NCBI GenBank assembly: GCA_903832085.1
Contig: CAIKZZ010000034.1
Span: 54,925-118,924, forward strand
Source: an uncultured Pseudomonadota bacterium
GTDB lineage: Bacteria; Pseudomonadota; Gammaproteobacteria; Steroidobacterales; Steroidobacteraceae
Direction: 5' to 3'
DNA length: 64,000 bases
Shown here: positions 46,819-56,268 of the stretch, one piece after another
How positions within the stretch are numbered: position 1 is the stretch's first letter
How the letters are laid out: each line of letters opens with the position of its first letter
Notes under the pieces: model-generated
Database searches by the model: none
Told to the model about the DNA's origin: nothing
The model's input: the letters and a program-made list of their open reading frames with translations, nothing else
Made by a program: the position numbers and the translations under genes

Positions 46819-48278
46819 CCAATAGTCGCAGGGGGTGTTGAACCTCCCCAGGCTCCTATATCTACACCACCCAACCCCTTTGAAATACAGGGTGAGCCAG
46901 CTGCAAGCCTAAATGCCTCCGGGCTGCCACCCGATCCCAAAAAGCGGGGGTCGCTTGTAATGGAGTGCGCGTCTGGCGCACCCGGTAGCGCTTGCCAGCC
47001 GGAGAAGTTATACAAGCTACCTCCGTGCGCGAGCCCGAACGCGTTTGCGTAAGTCCCGAAATAATAGTCGTTATAATCCCATACTGACCACTGCCCAAGC
47101 CGTGAGCCAATAGCTCCAGTATAGCCGTACGATGTCGCATTCGGCAGATACACAATATTGTTGTACACGTTAAATTGATTGTTATAAGCAGCTGCAGTGT
47201 TCATCTCAAGAATTAAACAGACTATTGACGATGTTCCAGTGTATGCGAACGTATTATTAAAAAAACTGGTTCCGATTGTAGATGCTGCTGCATTAAATTC
47301 ACCGTAAAAAATCCCAGTATGATTTGTTCCACTATCGAAAATATTGTTATGAACCGAGTACTGCGCATATTGCGATGGATTCGTCGATGGATATCCATCA
47401 AAACCTCGCAAGAAAGTATCGGTAATACCCCAAAAGTAATTGTTTTTAACTTCGATATTAAAGTCTGGCACCCCATAATTGGTGTCGCGCTTTGCATCGA
47501 TGGCCTGAGGCGCATTATAAAAGGTATTATTACTTATAACAGCGCCCGCTACACCCCACAGCTCGAGGCAGCTGCAATGCTGAGGATCAACTGGATAGCT
47601 AATGTCGTGGAGCTTGTTATTTGTAAATGTAAACCCTGACAGACCAAAGACTTGAACAAACGCGATATTTGACCCCACAGTACTTGATGAGTTAACAACG
47701 TTTTTAAACTCGCAATTTCTGATAGTGACGCCGGCTACAGTGCTCGGGGTTCCATTTGAATACATGAGAACATATGAACCTTTACCATTAGTAAATACAA
47801 ACCCATCCAGCGTGAAGTAGCCCCCTCCGACCGTTGCCTGGCCAAATATCGCGGCAGCGTGGGTGCCGCCGCTATCGTCAAAAATTGCGCCCTGTGGCAC
47901 AACGGACCGGTAGACCGTTGGGGTGCTGGCAGTTCCAGACGGAATGTCCAGCAATGGACGCTGGTAATCGGCGCCAACCATGCTGCCAGTTAGATAGGTT
48001 CCTGGCAAAAACCCAACAGTCTTCCCCGCTACTTTCGCGCGGTTTGGATTTCCTAAAATTAAAGAGGTTAGCGCCCATGGCTGATTCTGGGTTCCTGGAT
48101 AAGCATCAGATCCCGTTGGCGAAACATAGTAATCATATGTAACCGTTTGTGAGCGAGCGAGGTCCGGTAGCAGCGCACCTACGGCTGACGCACCGACAAG
48201 AGACATCCCTGAAAGCAGAAATTGGCGTCTCGAATTGGAGCTGAGCTTTCTAAGATTATACTTTTCATTAAGCGGCAT
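46767..48278 (-). CDS. Tat-exported right-handed parallel beta-helix protein
   Basis: 503 residues. The N-terminus has a twin-arginine motif, SRRQFLLSG, followed by a hydrophobic helix and cleavage near LARSQT. After that come YYVSPTGSDAYPGTQNQPW, a usual pectate-lyase-like beginning, and repeated beta-helix coils rich in Asn (KNNYFWG, SNNTFYN, VHNNIFD, YNNIVYL). SDPRFLGSGGSPEAFRLAAGSPCISKG and DIGAWGG are the closing segment of the family. Such proteins in EPS loci are probable periplasmic polysaccharide lyases or epimerases. Activity not assignable. Confidence 0.85.
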   Translation of the reverse strand: MPLNEKYNLRKLSSNSRRQFLLSGMSLVGASAVGALLPDLARSQTVTYDYYVSPTGSDAYPGTQNQPWALTSLILGNPNRAKVAGKTVGFLPGTYLTGSMVGADYQRPLLDIPSGTASTPTVYRSVVPQGAIFDDSGGTHAAAIFGQATVGGGYFTLDGFVFTNGKGSYVLMYSNGTPSTVAGVTIRNCEFKNVVNSSSTVGSNIAFVQVFGLSGFTFTNNKLHDISYPVDPQHCSCLELWGVAGAVISNNTFYNAPQAIDAKRDTNYGVPDFNIEVKNNYFWGITDTFLRGFDGYPSTNPSQYAQYSVHNNIFDSGTNHTGIFYGEFNAAASTIGTSFFNNTFAYTGTSSIVCLILEMNTAAAYNNQFNVYNNIVYLPNATSYGYTGAIGSRLGQWSVWDYNDYYFGTYANAFGLAHGGSLYNFSGWQALPGAPDAHSITSDPRFLGSGGSPEAFRLAAGSPCISKGLGGVDIGAWGGSTPPATIGCTFSSSQPLAPVIHIS

Positions 48279-48951
48279 GATGTTTTCTCCGAGAGTGCCG
48301 ATATTAAACTAACTGGCGATCGTTACAGCTTGTATGAGGCTGCGAGGTGTCTTGTAATTGTGAGAGTGGCATAAAGATTGAGGCGATGAGATCGTTTTTC
48401 TTTCGGTTGGAGGTATGTGTACGCTAGGGACCCATTTAGGACCTACGCCCTATCACCAGTGACACTTGAGAACCCGTTTGACACCCCTGAAGATACAAAT
48501 ACAGTTAACATATCGATTGAAAGGGATTGCTCACTTGGCTTGCATATGGGCGATAGTGCCATAAGACCACTCACTTTCAAGGGCACAGCTCACATTTTCC
48601 CGAATAAGTTCCAGAAAAACGCAATCCCTTCATCCGCCTCCTCCAGGAAGCCAATGATCTGCTCTTCCGTATAGCGCTTCTTCACGCCCAACCTCCGTTC
48701 CCCCAAGGTCAGCCTCTAGATCCTTTCGATCCTCGAATCAGTGGGGGACCTCGCTAACTACTTAAGTCAGGCATTCGCTCTGTTTTCGAAAATACGATTT
48801 ATATGGACTAGATCAAACTGACCAAATCAGGTTATCGTGGGAGTCGCGAAACCGGAGGAACGCAATATCAGGTGGACAATTTACGTCACTACACCAGCCT
48901 CAAACGAACCGGAGAGTTTGTAAAAAACCCGATGTCCCCAGAAAAACAAAT
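48279..48951. other. Gene-free region with IS3 remnant
   Basis: About 670 bases between divergent genes. It contains the N-terminal 21 codons of an IS3-type transposase (separately listed) and flanking sequence up to about 48760 that may be an IS end; no second end could be found. An open frame at 48417-48674 on the plus strand runs antisense across the remnant and has no similarity I recognise. Confidence 0.45.
48590..48685 (-). pseudogene. IS3-family transposase OrfA remnant (N-terminus only)
   Basis: Reading from the GTG at 48685, with a perfect GGAGG 6 bases upstream, the product starts MKKRYTEEQIIGFLEEADEG, the characteristic beginning of the OrfA transposase of IS407-like IS3 elements. 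After about residue 21 the similarity ends and the frame stops ten codons later; the rest of OrfA and OrfB are missing. This is a left-end stump of an insertion sequence, showing past IS activity in the EPS locus. Confidence 0.7.
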
Positions 48952-50466
48952 ATGAGCGAGCGCAGCACATCAACTATAAAAGCGGAAGAATCTGCCACTG
49001 AATCAACGTTCTGGACGTTGGGCGGCCGCATAGGCGAGCGCGCCCTAGGCATCATCAGTATCGCTGCTCTTGCTAGACTTCTTTCTCCCAGTGACTTCGG
49101 CATAGTTGCCATGGCTGGAGTTGTAGCATCTTTCGTTGAGGTATTTGGCCTTTTTGGGTTTGACTGGGCGCTAGTTAGAATGCAAGCGCCGACAGCCGCT
49201 CATTACAACACTGCCTGGAGCCTACGGCTCACAGTAAATGCCGTCCTAGCCGTTATCACAGCGTCTCTAGCTGTACCGACAGCCCTTTTCTTTAGAACGC
49301 CACAAGTAACGCCACTCCTCCTCGTCATCGCCGCCAACAGCTTAATTGGGTCGCTCGAAAATATTGGCACCGTCGACTTTAGACGGAATATGCACTTCAA
49401 AAAAGAGTTCGCCTCAGGGCTCATCGCCAAATTCGCTGGTTTTGTGGTCTCTCTGACCATAGCCTTAACAACCAGATCATATTGGGCACTTATATTAGGG
49501 ATAACGGCAAACAGAGCTGCAAGCGTAATCGCCAGCTACGTCTTAAGCTCTTTCCGACCTCGTCTGGACTACTCTAAACGCCGCGATCTACTTGCTTTCT
49601 CTTTCTGGCTCTTACTTGGCTCACTTGCAGAAACCGCACAAGAAAAACTCACAAGCGCATTTATTGGGCGCACGTATGGCGCCGCAATCAATGGCTTATA
49701 CGCACTGGCGACCGAGCTCTCTTTACTAGCAACTACAGAGATAGCAGCTCCCATAAACCGTGCAATGTTCTCGCGTTATATACATCTTAATAAAGATCTA
49801 AATCTTTTACGATCTGGTTTTTTAACCACCTCTGGGATTATTTGGCTCATCGGTCTACCGACGGCTATTGGCTTGGCGTCGTGCGCACCTGAGGTAATTG
49901 GAGTTGCGCTAGGGGACAAGTGGAGCGGCTCAGCCCAGGTTTTAAGTCTGCTAGCGTTCTCTGGTGCCGCAAAGGTAACGGCCGCAAATACCCACTATGT
50001 CTATTGGGCGCTTGGACGCGGTCGGCTTGTCACAACTTTATCACTCATCGACTTAGCGCTTTTTATACCAGCCGCTGCAGTTGGATCCTTACTGCATGGC
50101 ATAGTCGGTATTGCCTATGCAAGCGTTTTTGCGTCAGTGTGCCTAGCAGTTATTAATTATGGTTTCTTGCTGACGATACTTGACCTCAGCCTCTGGACAG
50201 TCGTCGCACGCAACTGGCGCATTGTTATCGCAACTAGTCTAATGGGCACAGTCGTTGTCTATTCTTCGAACCACTATCTACAGAACAACCCACTTTCAAT
50301 AAGACTTCTAGCACTCGTCTTGATTGGCGCTGGTGTTTATACCGCAATGATTGCTACGCTCTGGTTACTATCTAGCAAGCCTGATGGTACTGAGCGCATA
50401 TTTCTGACTCACTGCTTAAACACTGTCAGAAAACTTGGTGTCCGTCTACGCAGGCTGTCGCCATAG
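48952..50466 (+). CDS. Wzx-like oligosaccharide flippase (MOP superfamily)
   Basis: 504 residues with 12-14 transmembrane helices. STFWTLGGRIGERALGIISIAALARLLSPSDFGIVAM at the N-terminus is typical of the polysaccharide transporter family (PST). SWSLR-type and DFRRNMHFKKEFASGLIAKF segments resemble WzxC-like flippases. It would turn the undecaprenyl-linked repeat unit to the periplasm. It is followed by a Wzy/WaaL-like gene with a gap of about 60 bases, the expected partner. Confidence 0.88.
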   Translation: MSERSTSTIKAEESATESTFWTLGGRIGERALGIISIAALARLLSPSDFGIVAMAGVVASFVEVFGLFGFDWALVRMQAPTAAHYNTAWSLRLTVNAVLAVITASLAVPTALFFRTPQVTPLLLVIAANSLIGSLENIGTVDFRRNMHFKKEFASGLIAKFAGFVVSLTIALTTRSYWALILGITANRAASVIASYVLSSFRPRLDYSKRRDLLAFSFWLLLGSLAETAQEKLTSAFIGRTYGAAINGLYALATELSLLATTEIAAPINRAMFSRYIHLNKDLNLLRSGFLTTSGIIWLIGLPTAIGLASCAPEVIGVALGDKWSGSAQVLSLLAFSGAAKVTAANTHYVYWALGRGRLVTTLSLIDLALFIPAAAVGSLLHGIVGIAYASVFASVCLAVINYGFLLTILDLSLWTVVARNWRIVIATSLMGTVVVYSSNHYLQNNPLSIRLLALVLIGAGVYTAMIATLWLLSSKPDGTERIFLTHCLNTVRKLGVRLRRLSP

Positions 50467-50526
50467 ACGTGGCGTGATATAGATTGCTGCGCTTTTAAAC
50501 TCCGTGTACCAAGAGCAAAGACGACC

Positions 50527-51795
50527 ATGCCAATTCGCAACTCAATGACTATGGCACTCGCATTCGGCGCGCTCTTTATCGTCATTTCTGTTGGCCGACT
50601 TACAGAAATCGTACCAGCGCTATCAACTATTTATTTGGGGAAAGTAGTGATGGCATTATGGACAATTGCTATCATTTTACGTCCGAAAAGGAAAACTAAT
50701 TACAAGACGGCAGAAGTATCACCCATAGCAAAGTGCGGCGTTTATCTTGCGCTACTTGCTTGTCTAAGTATGGTGATCTCAGTCTGGCCGTCGCAGACTC
50801 TATCATCAATAACCGGGGGGCTATTCATACTAGTATATTCGTCAATGCTCTTATACATGACGTTGACTGACGAATATTCGGTACTCTTTATTCTCCGGAC
50901 ATTTGTGCTAATAGCTGCAGCGTTAGCCGTCTTATCGCTATCCCGCTACACTGGCCAGCGTCTAGACCTAAGGGTGATCGCTGCGTCTTATGACACCAAT
51001 GATTTAGCATACCTTCTTGTTACCATACTTCCAATCTGTATAGCGCTTAGCACTTTGAGCTCGGGCTTAGAAAAATCGCTACTTAAAGTCACCATTGTCA
51101 TACTAGTCGCATCCATACTCCTAACGTCGTCGCGCGGCGCTTTCCTTTCCTTATTAGCCTTAGGTGGCATGGTGATTTATCGCGGCGGCGTCAGCATCAG
51201 CGCCGGCACCCTGAAGCCAACCACTTGGCAGCGTATGAAACGATTAGTCGCAGCCGGGATCGTCGGATTAGTTACGATGGCGTCTTTACCGCACAGCACA
51301 ACGGGGCGTCTGTCCACAGTCGCTTCACTGGCGCATGATTACAATACAGATACCGATCTGAAAGAAGGCCGCTTAAGTATCTGGGAGCGCAATGCACGCG
51401 CCGCTGTCTGGCACCCACTAGGGATAGGGTTGGGCGCATCAGCAGCTTTTGACGCTAAGAACGGGGGTGTCTACAAGGCGATGCACAATAGCGTCCTACT
51501 CGTCTTCGTCGAACTTGGCTATGCTGGGCTTGCTGTTTACTTAGCCGCGTACGTACTGGCATGGCGACGCTTGTCGCTTATCCGATCGATCATTCCCAAG
51601 AAAGGGCAGTTCGACTATTCCGCGCTTGCTAGCTCATTGCAGGTCGCTTTGGTAACTAATTTCATCGCTGCTTTTTTCTTATCCCAAAGCTTTTCAGCAG
51701 TTTTATGGTATCTGTTAGCGACAATTGCTGCGTTCACCGCAAAGGCGGAAGGGGAAACCTTTCGAAACCCAGCAGATATTCTGAGAACAAATTAG
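50527..51795 (+). CDS. O-antigen polymerase/ligase-like membrane protein (Wzy/WaaL fold)
   Basis: 422 residues with about 10-11 transmembrane helices and one large periplasmic loop (about 275-320) that carries LKEGRLSIWERNARAAVWHPLGIGLGA and the MHNSVLLVFVELGYAGL segment, a signature of the O-antigen ligase/polymerase family (Wzy_C). The TSSRGAFLSLLALGG sequence before it is likewise conserved. It probably polymerises the repeat unit exported by the adjacent flippase; a ligase role cannot be excluded. Confidence 0.86.
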   Translation: MPIRNSMTMALAFGALFIVISVGRLTEIVPALSTIYLGKVVMALWTIAIILRPKRKTNYKTAEVSPIAKCGVYLALLACLSMVISVWPSQTLSSITGGLFILVYSSMLLYMTLTDEYSVLFILRTFVLIAAALAVLSLSRYTGQRLDLRVIAASYDTNDLAYLLVTILPICIALSTLSSGLEKSLLKVTIVILVASILLTSSRGAFLSLLALGGMVIYRGGVSISAGTLKPTTWQRMKRLVAAGIVGLVTMASLPHSTTGRLSTVASLAHDYNTDTDLKEGRLSIWERNARAAVWHPLGIGLGASAAFDAKNGGVYKAMHNSVLLVFVELGYAGLAVYLAAYVLAWRRLSLIRSIIPKKGQFDYSALASSLQVALVTNFIAAFFLSQSFSAVLWYLLATIAAFTAKAEGETFRNPADILRTN

Positions 51796-51998
51796 CCACG
51801 GGACAATAACTATTCAGGCGTTGTCGAACGTGGCTTTTTCCCAAAAGAGCAGGCATTGGCTATAGCCTCTTTTAACGTACCGGCAGTCCCACGGCAATTG
51901 CCCCACAACTCGGGATATTTTCTATCCCACTTATAATAAAAAACTTCGCACAAAATTCCTAAAAGCACGCATCTGCACCAACGATGACGCCAGCTAAA

Positions 51999-52789
51999 TC
52001 AAGGACCACTCGGTCGGATAAGACTGCAGGTCACATGATTAGTCAGTAATTCCCTAAGCACTGGGAAGCGCCTCACCCAATCCTGCCCCTTTACACCCCG
52101 ATACCGAATCCACTCAATGCGAAATCGGCTTGACTCTAAAAGGCGCTCAAATCGGTGCAGAGACATCTTATTTAAACCAGATTCTACGTCCTCATATCGC
52201 AGGGCGCCGTCGCCTCGATATCGTGATCGAACCGTCATCACTGTCTTTTCTGAAAATAATAGATTTATCCAAGGTAGACGGCAAAAAAAAATGCATATGA
52301 CTACCATAAGGCGCAAACCAAGGTGGGCCAAAAGTAATGAGGGTCCTTCCATTAGGTCGCGTCAATGAGAACATTTTCTCGATAATATCTTCTGGGTTAC
52401 CAAAATGCTCCATCGAATTTTGTGAGATGACAACATCAAACTCCGCTTGGTAGTGCTGATCTAAGGAATTAGAAAATTCCACTTGAGAACTTGTTAAGCC
52501 GAGGCTTTGCGCACGCGTTCTTGCGGCGATGAGGGAGTCCGAGTTTGTGTCTACACCTAACTACACTGGCGCCAAACAACCGTGCGAGCCCAATTGCTTG
52601 CGCGCCAAAGCCACAACCAAAGTCAGCGACTCGCTTCCCAGAAACCCACTGCACGAGCTGAGGATATTCGCGAATGAGCAAGCTGATCGCCTCGCTATCT
52701 GACGGGGCGATTGCATCAAAGGAATCACAGCTCGCGGACAAAGTCGATCGACTCATCATCTTAAGGATATGTTCACCAACTTTACCCAC
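51999..52789 (-). pseudogene. SAM-dependent methyltransferase, frameshifted twice
   Basis: Three overlapping frames together encode one class I methyltransferase. Frame one (from GTG 52789) has VADFGCGFGAQAIGLA, the SAM-binding glycine motif, and loses phase after LFGASVV near 52557. Frame two carries VDTNSDSLIAARTRAQ, VVISQNSMEHFGNPED and TFGPPWFAPYGSHMHFF and loses phase in a run of nine T (52283-52291 on the plus strand). Frame three supplies RYEDVESGLNKMSLHRFERLL and the C-terminus. Each break fits one extra base. It could be a real pseudogene, phase variation or sequence error. Confidence 0.75.
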
Positions 52790-53147
52790 AATTAGACCCC
52801 CTTTTTTCGAGAAGCAGGAACGCCTTCCAGCTTACCTAACGACCTCAACACAAACATTGAATGTCGGCTTTCCAAGAGACGGAGACTATCGATCCTAGTG
52901 CTTTATCTGATTATAAGCTATATCTTCCTGCGATCCTCGCTTTGCCACCGCAGAAACCCGCAAACACCTGGCACTCATGGTGTGAATGCGCTCAAGCACA
53001 CAAGCACCGTGAGCGCCGCGTTTAATGACCCTAGCGAAGCCCAACCGAGTCTACATATTTTCCACGATTAGCTTCAGCTCTGTTTTTTGGCACTCTTTTC
53101 GTAATCATAGTAAAGTCTCATTTATCGCGCGCAAGACGGTTCAAACA

Positions 53148-54215
53148 ATGGCTACAAAACACTGGCTTAAGGTAACTATTCTCAGGGGTTTAAAATTCTT
53201 TGGTTTCTTCTCTGTCGCGCGAGCACTTACCAATGACAGCGTTCGCATCATTTGCTATCACGGGATTTCCATTGCAGATCAAGCGAAGTTTCATCCTGGA
53301 CTATTCATGCGGCTTGAAGTCCTTGCTGGAAGGCTGAAGCTCTTGAAAGATGGCGGATGGCCCATCATTTCCTTGAACAAGGCAGTAAGTGTTATCGAAT
53401 CTGGCCCAATTACAGGCGCCCCTATCGTCATAACATTTGACGATGGCTGGAAGAGCATCGGTGATTTCGCAGCACCACTGCTTTCGCAATATGGGATGCA
53501 CTCTACTCTTTACGTAACAACCTACTATGTTGAAAGGCGTGCCGATGTTTTCAATGTAGCGCTCTACTATCTTTTTTGGAAAACTAAGCATACTCAATTG
53601 ATAGTTCAGAAAGGCCATGCCGCGATTGACGGAACATATGACCTCACTAAAGGTCACGCACAAGTAACAGCGCGTCTAATCGACTTTAGCAGCACTCATC
53701 TAACCTGGCAGCAACGGCAGGAATTTCTTGAACAGCTTGCTGTCAGCCTAGGAGTCGACCCAATAGCGGCATTTGCGGAAGGCCGCTTCAACGTTTCTAC
53801 ACTAGATGATTTGCGTCGTTTACCAGCACTCGGCATGGATATTCAGCTTCATACCCACAGGCATCGACTACCGAACAACTCATTCGATGCTATGGTCAAA
53901 GAGATATCTGACAATCAGCAGGTACTGAAAACTACAACAGCCGAGCCTCTCGTGCATTTTTGTTATCCGAGTGGAATCTATGGAAACGAACATCCCGATT
54001 GGTTAAGGGCATGTGGTGTAACCTCTGCGACCACACTCGAGCCAGGGTTGAATTCTGTTGGATCAAATCCTTTTTTGCTGAAACGCATTCTCGACCGTGA
54101 TAATTGGTCTGATATCGAATTTGAAGCCGCAATCAGTGGATTACGTGAACTTCCACACGCGCTATGGCGACGCCTTAAAGAGACACAGATCATCAAGTGG
54201 CTAAACCAATATTGA
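53148..54215 (+). CDS. NodB-family polysaccharide deacetylase
   Basis: 355 residues. ICYHGIS near the N-terminus, IVITFDDGWKS with the catalytic Asp and metal-binding Asp (residue ~115), then an unusually long insert before LGMDIQLHTHRHRLPNNS (the metal-binding His pair) and HFCYPSGIYG (Arg/Pro substrate loop, in variant form). It likely deacetylates an N-acetylhexosamine of the EPS. There is no signal peptide, although the N-terminal helix KFFGFFSVARAL is weakly hydrophobic. I use the ATG at 53148; an open N-terminal extension of 41 residues looks non-homologous. Confidence 0.84.
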   Translation: MATKHWLKVTILRGLKFFGFFSVARALTNDSVRIICYHGISIADQAKFHPGLFMRLEVLAGRLKLLKDGGWPIISLNKAVSVIESGPITGAPIVITFDDGWKSIGDFAAPLLSQYGMHSTLYVTTYYVERRADVFNVALYYLFWKTKHTQLIVQKGHAAIDGTYDLTKGHAQVTARLIDFSSTHLTWQQRQEFLEQLAVSLGVDPIAAFAEGRFNVSTLDDLRRLPALGMDIQLHTHRHRLPNNSFDAMVKEISDNQQVLKTTTAEPLVHFCYPSGIYGNEHPDWLRACGVTSATTLEPGLNSVGSNPFLLKRILDRDNWSDIEFEAAISGLRELPHALWRRLKETQIIKWLNQY

Positions 54216-54389
54216 TTCAATAGAACGGCACTATCTGGTCAAAATACTATCGCGACGCGCCGCTATGAGAAAGGATAGCCAAGCACGCGCACTTGTTTTG
54301 CAGTGGAGAGGCTAAGAAATAGAAATAAGGCTATTGCGCGAGGCCGCTTGGTGCTCCACGCAGTTTAGCGGATCCCCTCGAATCTTCGC

Positions 54390-56195
54390 TTACTCCGTCG
54401 ATTCGCTTTTTATGCGCGTACATGCAAGACCTATCTCAAGCATACGAATTACGCTGCCGTGATGCGGCGAAGCATCAGCACCAAAATATCGGTCCAGCTC
54501 AACGGACAGGGCTTGAGCGTTGAAGAGCCCACTCTGCACTACTGCGGAGCTCGACAATACGTCGCGTACAAGCTCCTGAAGATCGCTCTTGACGACAACG
54601 CGCCAATCAACAAGACCAAATGGCGGTAAATGGTTCCGAAGACCGTTTGATTTTGGCGCAAATTTCAACAGAGCGGCACTTGCGACCGTTGGCAACGCGC
54701 GGGCTACCCAGCGGGCGGACCATCCTCCATCAGCTAACCAACCCCAGTTAATTGCTACTCGGCGAGCCCGCCCCGCCGCCTGAGCGAGGTAGCGTCGCTG
54801 GAACGAGTAGTCAGCTGGAGGCCCAGCTAGCCGATGCAACGTGTCCCGTTTCCGTAAAGATCTAGTCGTAGCAATTGATAACCCTGGTCGAGCAGCAAAC
54901 AGAAGACTCGACAGGTGTATTAGCGTGCGATTAGCGTACGGTGAAACCTGGGTGGCAAAACTGGACCCAAGTACATAGTTCGCGGTAGACCAATAATTGA
55001 CCTCTTGAGTAAACAAAGTGCGGGCAAATCCGTCCTGTTGCATCCCCCGCAGATACCATGGCTCTAAGGGGCGCGATTCGAGCTCGCTGCACAATTCAGC
55101 TGATAAAACTGCTTGAGGGGGATGAGCAACGCTTAAACTCTCTACCCCACCGCGCCCCACTTGGTTGCCAAGGTTTCCCGAAATCCGGCTACGGACACCT
55201 AAACCGAGCTGCTCGTAAAGATAAAGATCAACCGATTGGCTGACGGCATCGACGCCTAACGTCAGCCTACCCGCCTCAACGATGCGCTCAGCCAAGCCCG
55301 CCCTGAACTGCGTTCCCGTAGAAATCATCCTGTGATTTGCACCGTGCGCCGCGCAAAATTCTCTCGCAAGCTGATAGTCGAGTGATCGTTGATTTGCAGC
55401 AAGCGTGACGCAAAGTAATGTCGGGTCTCGTTTGAGCGCAGCAACCGCCACGGCACGTGAATCGAGGCCGCCGCTTAAGCTGACGACAGCATCCTTCAGG
55501 TTAAGGCGCTGTGTCGATTCAAGAAATGCTGCTATCTGCATCTCAATGATCGACTGATCGTTAGCCTCTTCAAACCGGCTTTTAAAAACGTGCTCATGTA
55601 ATGACTGAATCGAAAACGCGCCATGAGGTCCACACGCACCGCGCGAACAGGCTGGCACCAAACTTAAGTTAGCCGCGAGAGTTCGATTTTCGATGGGATG
55701 CCCCCAACGCAGTACATCAGCTGCCGCTGATATATCAGGCCCCGATAAACGCATCCCGTGGCTAGGATCTGGCCGCATCGGCGCACCAAGCGCAATCCCC
55801 CGACTGTCCCTCAGCACGAATAGTGGCGGTAGACCAACCAACGACGTACAAAACTCAACGCGACCATTGAACAGATCAATTTCGATCTGCACCAAGTTGC
55901 CATAGGGATTACGAAGATCCGTGCCTTCAAATTCTGAGGCATCCCCGACTAACAATCGCAAGACGCCGGAGGTAGCCTGCGCACGCAACCTAGCGGTATC
56001 TGCCTCCCCATGCACAAAACAGAGAACATCGAGTCCACCGCGCTGACTTTTGAAACGACAAGCGTGAGAGACCAAAGCGTCTGAGGCTACAACCGCATCA
56101 ACGTCCTCCGATAAGCGATAGCTGGCCAACGATACCCGGCGCACCGATATGAGCGCCTTAGAAGTCGCGTCACATGAGTACCCTTCATGAGCCAT
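54390..56195 (-). CDS. Asparagine-synthase-like protein without the N-terminal cysteine
   Basis: 601 residues. The C-terminal half has the ATP pyrophosphatase loop SLSGGLDSRAVAVA (residues ~239-252) and a second AsnB-like region with the YANRTLIHLSSLLFAARPG and KRDTLHRLAG segments. The N-terminal ~190 residues keep the look of a glutaminase domain (LFNGRVEFCTSLVGLPPLFV) but lack the CG start, so glutamine hydrolysis is unlikely; another nitrogen donor or another ligation chemistry is possible. Such proteins are common in XrtA-type EPS clusters and lasso-type or amide-forming pathways. It is the last gene of the minus-strand EPS core, 73 bases after the tyrosine kinase gene. Confidence 0.75.
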   Translation of the reverse strand: MAHEGYSCDATSKALISVRRVSLASYRLSEDVDAVVASDALVSHACRFKSQRGGLDVLCFVHGEADTARLRAQATSGVLRLLVGDASEFEGTDLRNPYGNLVQIEIDLFNGRVEFCTSLVGLPPLFVLRDSRGIALGAPMRPDPSHGMRLSGPDISAAADVLRWGHPIENRTLAANLSLVPACSRGACGPHGAFSIQSLHEHVFKSRFEEANDQSIIEMQIAAFLESTQRLNLKDAVVSLSGGLDSRAVAVAALKRDPTLLCVTLAANQRSLDYQLAREFCAAHGANHRMISTGTQFRAGLAERIVEAGRLTLGVDAVSQSVDLYLYEQLGLGVRSRISGNLGNQVGRGGVESLSVAHPPQAVLSAELCSELESRPLEPWYLRGMQQDGFARTLFTQEVNYWSTANYVLGSSFATQVSPYANRTLIHLSSLLFAARPGLSIATTRSLRKRDTLHRLAGPPADYSFQRRYLAQAAGRARRVAINWGWLADGGWSARWVARALPTVASAALLKFAPKSNGLRNHLPPFGLVDWRVVVKSDLQELVRDVLSSSAVVQSGLFNAQALSVELDRYFGADASPHHGSVIRMLEIGLACTRIKSESTE

Positions 56196-56268
56196 AAATA
56201 GTTCTTAACAATATTGCGCTCTCGAAGCAACATAGCGAGGCTGGCTGCGTTCGCTGACTTTCAGCCCA

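Noticed and set aside
48417..48674. 85-codon plus-strand frame in the gap before the flippase gene
   Set aside because: It runs antisense over the IS3 remnant and has no recognisable features.
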